Origin: Bacillus timonensis
GTDB lineage: Bacteria > Bacillota > Bacilli > Bacillales > Bacillaceae_L
Assembly: GCF_000285535.1 (NCBI RefSeq)
Contig: NZ_HE610986.1
Location: 337,760-401,759 of the forward strand
DNA: 64,000 nt
Reading direction: 5' to 3'
The translations under genes were made by a program, and so were the position numbers. Of the stretch, positions 58,002 to 64,000 are shown one piece after another. The first letter of the stretch is position 1; every line of letters begins with the position of its first letter. The notes beneath the pieces are model-generated. The model searched no databases. It was not told the DNA's origin and worked only from the letters and a program-made list of their open reading frames with translations.

Positions 58002-59027
58002 CTACTTAGAAAGCTCGCGAATTGGATTAAACCAAGCATCATCTACTTCTACTAAACGCTCATCTGCTGTTTTCTTAAATAGACCCGAGAACTCAGAATC
58101 CTCTGGTACAAATACTTTCTCGTTATTTGTAATGTCATCAGATGTCATGATTTCAAGAAGCTGTTTTTGAAGTTCTTCATCAATTGTTTCTGTGTTAATT
58201 ACAAATGGTGCATTTAAAACTGGAGTAACAGAGATAAGAGAAAATTCTTCCCCCGTAACCGTGTTAAATGGCTCTGCTGCGTCATCTTTAACGCGGTAGA
58301 CAGCACCTGGTCTATTTTCTTCACCGTCAACTAACTCCACATAGTTGTTTACGCATGTATCACAGAATGCTGCTACATCAGCTTTACCCGATAAAAGGTT
58401 AACAGCTGATCCTTGATGAGAACCGCCATATAATACTTCACTAAAGAAGTTGTCGCTACCACCTTCAAGTAAATCCTCTGCTGTTAAATCTTTGAACTCA
58501 TCTTTCTCGGTAAAATAACTAACAATTCCAGCTGAAGGTACTTTAAATCCTGATGTGGAGCTGTTTGAAACGAATGAGAATTTTTTTCCTAGAATATTAT
58601 CAATTCCAAACTCATCGCCATTTTTATATTCTTCTGCATTGTCTTTTTCAACAGACAACCAGCTATAGTAAATGGCGTCCTCAAGTGTTCCAGATTCACC
58701 TGTTGGAACAACAAGTGGAAGAACCTTGTCATTTTTGTTGTGTGCTTCAATGTAGCCTTGAGCTCCTAAGAAAGCTATATCTGCATTTCCATTTGCGATT
58801 GCTTCAATCGCTACGATGTAATCAGTTGTTGTTTGGTGCTCTACTTTTTTACCCGTTTTCTCTTCAATCACTTTACCAATTTCATCACGTGCTTCTGTTA
58901 GATCTGCTCCAGATTCATTTGGAAGCCAAGCAATTGTTAACGTATCTTTCGTACTTGCAGAAGATGAACAACCCGCAAACACAACTACCATTGCTACAGC
59001 TACTAAAAACAACAAAGTCTTCTTCAT
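58002..59027 (-). CDS. phnD: phosphonate ABC transporter substrate-binding protein PhnD
   Basis: A 341-residue lipid-anchored binding protein. The signal peptide KKTLLFLVAVAMVVVFAGC ends in lipobox FAGC (Cys19). The mature part is a type II periplasmic-binding fold: LTIAWLPNESGADLTEARDE, then KVEHQTTTDYIVAIEAIANG and the phosphonate site near FVSNSSTSGFKVPSAG. It captures phosphonate or phosphite outside the membrane. GAGGAG precedes the ATG at 59027; a candidate PhoP box lies upstream. Confidence 0.93.
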   Translation of the reverse strand: MKKTLLFLVAVAMVVVFAGCSSSASTKDTLTIAWLPNESGADLTEARDEIGKVIEEKTGKKVEHQTTTDYIVAIEAIANGNADIAFLGAQGYIEAHNKNDKVLPLVVPTGESGTLEDAIYYSWLSVEKDNAEEYKNGDEFGIDNILGKKFSFVSNSSTSGFKVPSAGIVSYFTEKDEFKDLTAEDLLEGGSDNFFSEVLYGGSHQGSAVNLLSGKADVAAFCDTCVNNYVELVDGEENRPGAVYRVKDDAAEPFNTVTGEEFSLISVTPVLNAPFVINTETIDEELQKQLLEIMTSDDITNNEKVFVPEDSEFSGLFKKTADERLVEVDDAWFNPIRELSK

Positions 59028-59092
59028 GTAAAATCTCCTCACACTATTTTGATTTTTTAAAAACATCTCTTGCTGATTACTATAGCTTCTTA

Positions 59093-59131
59093 ATATAAAG
59101 CTACCGTTAATAGAGTCTTAGAGTTTATTAA
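59093..59131 (-). promoter_or_regulatory. candidate PhoP (Pho) box upstream of phnD
   Basis: On the minus strand four degenerate TT(A/T)A(C/T)A-like words at about 11-base spacing: TTAATA, CTAAGA, TTAACG, TTTATA. This fits the direct-repeat plan of Bacillus Pho boxes, and C-P lyase genes are commonly under phosphate control. The 170-bp gap between phnL and phnD holds no ORF. Confidence 0.4.
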
Positions 59132-59198
59132 GATTTCGTAAAAGAACAAATGCGCAAGTCCGACAAGCATTGACGGATTGGCTTATGACCTCGAGTGG

Positions 59199-59921
59199 CT
59201 AGGCGCTGGAACTGGATGTAGCTACGGGAGAAAAAACGCCATTTTGCATGTTATATTCGCGGTCACATAGATCATTCATAAACTCAAGATCATGAAAGAT
59301 TCCAAGCATTGTTGTTCCCTCTTTCATTAACTGCTCAATCAAAAGCTTTACCTTGATTTTTGATTCGTGATCAAGGCTGGCAGTCGGCTCATCTAATAAC
59401 AGAAGCCGTGGTTTCTTGACCATCGCACGCGCAATGTTTAGGCGTAGCTTTTCACCACCCGAAAAAGTGGTTGGGTAGCTATCCCATAACTCAGGATCTA
59501 ATTCAAAATGGGAAAGAATGTTTTCCGTTTCCCTCTCCGCCCTATCATGGTCGTTCCCCATTTCAAGAATAGCCTGCTTCACCAACTGTCTTGCAGTTGT
59601 CCTTGGCATGACATTTAAAAATTGCGAGACATAGCCAATTTCATGCTTGCGTAAATACAGCATTTGTCGATTTGATGCTTCTGCTAGGTTTATCGGACCA
59701 AACCTTTTCGAGTGATAGAAAATGCTTCCCTGTTCAATCCGATAGGTCCCGTAGATGCATTTTAAAATTGTTGACTTTCCACTACCACTTTTACCTGTAA
59801 TTCCAACAAACTCTCCTTCTTTCAGTTGAATCCCTACATTTTCAACCGCACGGATATGTTTTCCCACATGATAAAGATGAAAGGATTTAGTTAAATCTCT
59901 AATCTCTAGAAGCGTCTCCAT
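59199..59921 (-). CDS. phnL: C-P lyase ABC-type protein PhnL
   Basis: A 240-residue ABC ATPase-like component of C-P lyase, needed with PhnG, H and I to make the ribose 1-phosphonate. Walker A ITGKSGSGKSTILKC, signature TFSGGEKLRLNIARAMV, Walker B LLLLDEPTASLDHES and His in LGIFHDLEFM. The sequence YVSQFLNVMPRTTARQLV is typical of PhnL. Here it is the last gene of the catalytic block, after phnM, not between phnK and phnM as in E. coli. Confidence 0.93.
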   Translation of the reverse strand: METLLEIRDLTKSFHLYHVGKHIRAVENVGIQLKEGEFVGITGKSGSGKSTILKCIYGTYRIEQGSIFYHSKRFGPINLAEASNRQMLYLRKHEIGYVSQFLNVMPRTTARQLVKQAILEMGNDHDRAERETENILSHFELDPELWDSYPTTFSGGEKLRLNIARAMVKKPRLLLLDEPTASLDHESKIKVKLLIEQLMKEGTTMLGIFHDLEFMNDLCDREYNMQNGVFSPVATSSSSA

Positions 59922-59956
59922 CTGACCACCTGCTTTCTATAGTTATTGCTACCACT

Positions 59957-61135
59957 TTACATACGATAATTCGTCTTCTGAATCAGCTTCCCGTCGACAA
60001 AGACACTTGTGATTACTGGGAATTCATCTGTGATTTTTTCAATGATTAGTATATCTGCCTTTTTCCCTTCACAAATAGAGCCGATTTCATGTTCCATTTT
60101 GACCGCCTTTGCTGGATTAATGGTGATGAGCTTAACCATCTCCACCAAGCTTTGGTCGTATTGTTCCACTAATGCAAAAATCGAATGGAGCATGGCTGCA
60201 GGGTAATAATCACTGCACAAAATATCAATAACCTCATTTTGGATGGCTTCAGCAGCCCCTAAATTCCCACTATGGGAGCCTCCAAGAAGTACGTTAGGCG
60301 CACCCGCAATTGTGTACATTCCAAGTTCCTTTGCCCGGCGTGCAACCTCCATCGTTATGGGGAATTCACTAATTGTTGTTCCAAAGCTTTTGACGAGCTC
60401 AAGCTTTTCAATCGAATCATCATCATGAGACGCTACTGCGATATGATGCTCGTGCGCAAGCTCTGCAATTTCCTGTATATCCTCCATTGACAGCTTCTCC
60501 TTCGTTTCATGCTTTTTAATCAGCACATCAATAGAAGCGTCACTCATATTGTTATAACTTCTCACCGTATTACGCCAAATTTCCAAATGGCGGTATTGGC
60601 CCTGTCCGGGTGTGTGGTCCATAAAAGACACCAAATGCACTTTATCCTCTTTTATGTAGTTTTTTAGATTTTCAATGTCTTCCACATTATCAATCTCATA
60701 TCTTGCATGGAACCTATGGCGTACGAGGTGTTTCGTGTTATGCGTATCGTCAATGAGATCAATTAATTTCTGGACATTCTCAGGTTCCCGTATTGGTTTA
60801 TAGGAGTAATCCGACCCTTTATATAAAGAAAGGGAGTGGAACATCGTTGTAATGCCGTGTGAAATCAGTTCTTTCTCTGTTTCTCGTAGACTCAAATCAA
60901 AATTCATAAGTGAAGTCGGTCTTGGTGCTGCCATATGCTCAATGTAATCAGAATGAATATCAATAAAACCGGGCGTTACATACCCTCCAGCTGCATCAAT
61001 AATTTCCATTTGCTCCTCAAATTTAATCTCACCCTTTGGTGCGATTCTCTCAATTCGATCCTCTTTGATAAAAAGGTCATAGCCATGCAATATTGCGTCT
61101 TCTGTGATTAGTCTTCCATTTGTAATAACAAACAA
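59957..61135 (-). CDS. phnM: PhnM, alpha-D-ribose 1-methylphosphonate 5-triphosphate diphosphatase
   Basis: A 392-residue amidohydrolase that releases pyrophosphate from the ribose triphosphonate intermediate. Metal motif TPGFIDIHSDYIEHMAAPRP, then LVSFMDHTPGQGQYR, IAVASHDDD and APNVLLGGSHSGNLG, all PhnM-specific. TTG start with GAGGAGG upstream. Placed between phnK and phnL. Confidence 0.95.
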   Translation of the reverse strand: MFVITNGRLITEDAILHGYDLFIKEDRIERIAPKGEIKFEEQMEIIDAAGGYVTPGFIDIHSDYIEHMAAPRPTSLMNFDLSLRETEKELISHGITTMFHSLSLYKGSDYSYKPIREPENVQKLIDLIDDTHNTKHLVRHRFHARYEIDNVEDIENLKNYIKEDKVHLVSFMDHTPGQGQYRHLEIWRNTVRSYNNMSDASIDVLIKKHETKEKLSMEDIQEIAELAHEHHIAVASHDDDSIEKLELVKSFGTTISEFPITMEVARRAKELGMYTIAGAPNVLLGGSHSGNLGAAEAIQNEVIDILCSDYYPAAMLHSIFALVEQYDQSLVEMVKLITINPAKAVKMEHEIGSICEGKKADILIIEKITDEFPVITSVFVDGKLIQKTNYRM

Positions 61136-61196
61136 ACTACTTCCTCCTCGTGTATGAATGGAAATATCTTTTTTAACGGAATGCGATTAATCTCGA

Positions 61197-62042
61197 TTAC
61201 AGCAAGGAGTGAACCAGCTGTTGAGTATACGCATGCTGTGGGTCCTCGAGAATTTGATCGGTTAACCCTTGCTCAATCACTCTACCTTCGAGCATTACCA
61301 TCGTTCGGTCAGCTAGCATCCGAACCACACCTAAATCATGTGAAACGAGCACAATACTAATGTTCAGTTCACGTTGCAAACCTTTAATTAAATCAAGGAC
61401 ACTTGCTTGGACAGATAAATCCAACCCTGTCGTAACCTCATCTAATAAAAGCAACGGGGGATTATTGGACAAAGCTTTCGCGATTTGGACACGCTGCTGC
61501 ATTCCCCCAGAAAACTTCTTCGGTTCTTCCTTCCGGCGGTGTATCGGAATATTCACCTTATCAAGAAGCTCTGTTCCCCTCTCTTCCATCATGCCGACAT
61601 GATAACTGCCAGCGGCAATTAATTTCTCCGCAATATTACCAATGGAAGAAAAATTCATTTTCAATCCAAGGATTGGATTTTGATACACCTTGCCCATCAT
61701 ATGATTGCGAATATAACGCTGTTGCTGGGAAGACTCTTCAAATAAGTTCCTCTCACCATGTTCATAATCGGCAATATAAGCCTCGCCACTTGTTACATCC
61801 TGGTCAAAGTACAGGCATTGCATTAATGTCGACTTCCCGCTACCGCTTTCTCCGACTATACCAAGCACTTCTCCGGGAAAAACATCAAACGAAACATCAC
61901 GGCACGCATACACGGTACCGCATATTTGACAGTAGTTTTTCACCAAAGATGGGGAATCAGTGGCTTGACAGTGCACACAGCCAGGACCATATTGTTTATT
62001 TAAATGTCGTACCGATAATACCGGCATTTCAAATTCAGCCAT
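61197..62042 (-). CDS. phnK: C-P lyase ABC-type protein PhnK
   Basis: A 281-residue ABC ATPase-like C-P lyase component that binds the PhnJ-containing core. Walker A GESGSGKSTLMQC, signature KFSGGMQQRVQIAKAL, Walker B LLLLDEVTTGLDLSV and switch His in LVSHDLGVVR. An insertion after the first strand carries paired cysteines (YGPGCVHC ... NYCQICGTVYAC, a CxxC-x13-CxxC pattern) that E. coli PhnK lacks and that could bind zinc. Directly follows phnJ. Confidence 0.94.
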   Translation of the reverse strand: MAEFEMPVLSVRHLNKQYGPGCVHCQATDSPSLVKNYCQICGTVYACRDVSFDVFPGEVLGIVGESGSGKSTLMQCLYFDQDVTSGEAYIADYEHGERNLFEESSQQQRYIRNHMMGKVYQNPILGLKMNFSSIGNIAEKLIAAGSYHVGMMEERGTELLDKVNIPIHRRKEEPKKFSGGMQQRVQIAKALSNNPPLLLLDEVTTGLDLSVQASVLDLIKGLQRELNISIVLVSHDLGVVRMLADRTMVMLEGRVIEQGLTDQILEDPQHAYTQQLVHSLL

Positions 62043-62891
62043 TTATTTCACTCCAACTGGTTCGTTTAGTTTTTCAAGACAATAGCTAGTATCATTACAT
62101 TGATACACTGTTTCATTCGTCACTTCATCAACTAGTTCATCTAAGAAAACATCGGTTGATCCACATAGTCTACAATGCTTCCCATAAAAGGACTCTAGTT
62201 GAAACGGATAGTCCTCAAAGTCCAACGAAACAACCTTTGTATATGGTGGGACAGCATACACCTTCTTTTCACGGCCAGCCCCTAATAAAATGAGTGCTTC
62301 ACTATCATTCATTTTCGGATTATCAAAACGTGGAATGGGACTTGGTGCCATTACATACCGATCATGGACAAGGACTGGGTGATCCGCGTCTGTTGTCATA
62401 CTTCCGTATTTCATAATCTGTTCAAACAGCATAAGCCAAGCACCACTGTATTCTTTTTCTGCATGAAGTTTTTTCGTTTCTGTTTCACTCGGCTCATAGT
62501 AGCGAAGCGGTTCTGGGAGCGGTACCTGTAAAACTAGAATTTGATCCTTGTTCAGTGGAACCTCTGGGATTCTATGTCTCGATTGAATAAGGGTCGCTTC
62601 CTTTGTATGTTCTGTCGTCTTCACACCAGTTGTGTCCGTCACGAGTTTTTTGATATTGACGGCATTTACTGATTCATCCGAACCCTGGTCAATGACTTTT
62701 AGTACATCCGATTTTCCGATTAGCGATAATGTCAGCTGCAAACCTCCCGTTCCCCAACCACGACCAATCGGCATTTCCCTTGATGCAAATGGAACCTGGT
62801 AACCAGGGACGGCAATTGCCTTTAGGGTGGCTCTTCTGATTTCTCGTTTTGACCCTTCATCAAAGAATGCGAAATTGTATGTAACATTCAT
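62043..62891 (-). CDS. phnJ: PhnJ, C-P lyase (radical SAM)
   Basis: A 282-residue radical-SAM enzyme that breaks the carbon-phosphorus bond of ribose 1-alkylphosphonate 5-phosphate, releasing the alkane. The iron-sulfur ligands form the PhnJ pattern C-x2-C-x21-C-x5-C (HCRLCG to TSYC near the C-terminus), and the N-terminal REMPIGRGWGTGGLQLTLS is diagnostic. The ATG shares its A with the phnI TGA stop. GAGGTG lies upstream. Confidence 0.96.
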   Translation of the reverse strand: MNVTYNFAFFDEGSKREIRRATLKAIAVPGYQVPFASREMPIGRGWGTGGLQLTLSLIGKSDVLKVIDQGSDESVNAVNIKKLVTDTTGVKTTEHTKEATLIQSRHRIPEVPLNKDQILVLQVPLPEPLRYYEPSETETKKLHAEKEYSGAWLMLFEQIMKYGSMTTDADHPVLVHDRYVMAPSPIPRFDNPKMNDSEALILLGAGREKKVYAVPPYTKVVSLDFEDYPFQLESFYGKHCRLCGSTDVFLDELVDEVTNETVYQCNDTSYCLEKLNEPVGVK

Positions 62892-64000
62892 CAACTTCTC
62901 ACCTCTTCCCTTTCCTTTTGCTTCGTTTTCCTCACGCTATCAAGCTTGGATTGGAACGTGACATAATGAGGCATTTTCAAATGGGAAATAAAGCCTGTCG
63001 ATTCGACAGAATCAATATGGAATAAAACAAACTCCTCATTATGACTTGGAAACTCAAGGTTTGGATGCTCGAGACTGTTGTCTAAAATGCCCATTGCGAT
63101 TGCCTTTGTTTCATTCTGACCAAAGCAAAGTCCATACCCAATCTCAAACTCGATTTCCTTTTTCCCATATTCTTTTTCTACCGTTACCGGCATAAGCATT
63201 TCTGCTTCGGTTACCTTGATTTCCCCAATATAAAATGCATCGTCCTCATTCTCTGGATGGATTGGATGATCAATTGTTACCGGTAGCCTACCCACACGGA
63301 GTTCACCAACCGTCGGATGTAAAGCCCCATACCCCCTAATGACCGCATATGCTAACGAGGTTACCGCCCCAGTTTCACCTCTCGTTAAGATTTGCAGCCG
63401 CTCGCTTCGACTCGATGGAAAGGCTAGGCTTTCTCGCGTTACGTCGTCTGGCTCTTTGTCATTGTTTTCACAAGGAGGTATCAAGCCTTCCTTGCGTAAG
63501 TAATCAAGTACCTTTGGCAATTTAAGTTGTGCATTCTCCTCATGTTTTTGCTTGTTTTCCTGTTCATACTCCTCCAACCATTCTTGAATGCTACAATCGG
63601 TTTCCTTCATTAATTTGAAATCGAGTAGACGGTGAGTATAGTCAGTCGTTGCCCCAAGGATTTGACCACCTGGAATGTCTTTAAAACTTGCAGAAATTCT
63701 TCTCTCAATCTTCATTTCTTCAGACTCAATGACTCTCGAATAGTGCTTACGTGGAATAGTTGAGCGAAATGCCCTTAATAAAAACACTGCTTCTTCCGGA
63801 TTTCCTTCTGCTTGCTTGATTGCCAAGGCTGCTAATGTCTCATCGTATAGACTGCTTTCAGACATTACCTGGTCAATTAAACCGCGCATGCCAGCTTTGA
63901 TTTTTTCGACTTCCATCGTTAGCCCTTTTTGTGTTCTTTCATAGGTAAGACGCTTAATCGATTCTTCAATTGCCTGCGTTCCACCCTTAACTGCTACATA
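62891..64000 (-). CDS. phnI: PhnI, C-P lyase subunit (5' end at window edge)
   Basis: At least 369 residues of PhnI, which with PhnG, H and L swaps the adenine of ATP for phosphonate. The frame is open to the right edge, and the edge codons read YVAVKGGTQAIEESI, matching the PhnI N-terminus (M-Y-V-A-V-K-G-G), so probably only the start codon is missing. Family motifs: AFRSTIPRKHYSR, ISASFKDIPGGQILGATTDY, LAYAVIRGYGALHPTVGELR. An internal ATG at 63916 is not the start. phnG and phnH should lie beyond the edge. Confidence 0.95.
   Translation of the reverse strand, partial: YVAVKGGTQAIEESIKRLTYERTQKGLTMEVEKIKAGMRGLIDQVMSESSLYDETLAALAIKQAEGNPEEAVFLLRAFRSTIPRKHYSRVIESEEMKIERRISASFKDIPGGQILGATTDYTHRLLDFKLMKETDCSIQEWLEEYEQENKQKHEENAQLKLPKVLDYLRKEGLIPPCENNDKEPDDVTRESLAFPSSRSERLQILTRGETGAVTSLAYAVIRGYGALHPTVGELRVGRLPVTIDHPIHPENEDDAFYIGEIKVTEAEMLMPVTVEKEYGKKEIEFEIGYGLCFGQNETKAIAMGILDNSLEHPNLEFPSHNEEFVLFHIDSVESTGFISHLKMPHYVTFQSKLDSVRKTKQKEREEVRS

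Noticed and set aside
1-64000. Prophage or conjugative element
   Set aside because: No integrase, transposase, phage structural or conjugation genes were seen; gene content is ordinary chromosomal accessory.

Overview
The window is chromosomal DNA from a low-GC, endospore-forming Gram-positive bacterium of the Bacillaceae. The evidence is AT-rich sequence with strong AGGAGG-type ribosome binding sites and many TTG/GTG starts, a SpoIIP sporulation protein, an RNase J, SdpR-, DUF3231-, DUF4179- and YitT-family proteins, and a dispersed intergenic repeat that I recognise from Bacillaceae. The species cannot be told from the sequence alone. Most genes lie on the minus strand.

From 1 to about 9.5 kb there is a cut-off methyltransferase, a Nudix hydrolase, a YitT-type membrane protein, a VOC protein and SpoIIP with an overlapping 56-residue membrane ORF. 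An MFS/VOC/DUF6176 operon, an AraC-GyrI regulator, a second Nudix gene and an ECF sigma/anti-sigma operon follow; the sigma gene is split by a frameshift at an A6G run. From 9.5 to 16.8 kb lie a DUF3231 gene, a terminator-bounded transcript carrying a 25-codon ORF, tRNA-Arg(CCU), a palindromic element between 21-bp direct repeats, and a NERD-domain gene with a 20-nt-periodic repeat array on each side. An RNase J paralogue ends this stretch.

From 16.8 to 55 kb the window is typical accessory chromosome: many single-domain enzymes (VOC, Nudix, GNAT, SRPBCC, NTF2-like, P-loop kinases, MBL-fold), four MFS exporters, small lipoproteins and small membrane proteins. Recognisable units are plsC, a Cys glutathione peroxidase, a 2-hydroxyacid dehydrogenase/sugar isomerase pair, a PAS histidine kinase, an sdpR/sdpI-like pair with a palindromic operator, a TerC protein, a rhodanese/HesB-like pair, a DapA-like/RibD-like pair, a LysE exporter and signal peptidase I. 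Several tiny ORFs and gene remnants sit between them.

From 55.5 to 64 kb is a C-P lyase locus for using phosphonates as a phosphorus source. Transcription runs from the right edge: phnI, phnJ, phnK, phnM, phnL, then a gap with a possible PhoP box, then the transporter genes phnD, phnC, phnE, phnE. PhnD and its ABC transporter import phosphonate. PhnI starts the transfer to ribose (with PhnG/H/L, of which G and H would lie outside the window), PhnM removes pyrophosphate and the radical-SAM enzyme PhnJ cuts the C-P bond.

The less usual signals are the 20-nt-periodic arrays (three loci) and a second, GGTATACC-cored array; the slippery-site split of the sigma gene; repeated terminators with a conserved loop; the structured transcript upstream of tRNA-Arg; and reading frames that continue past stop codons in a Nudix and a DapA-like gene.
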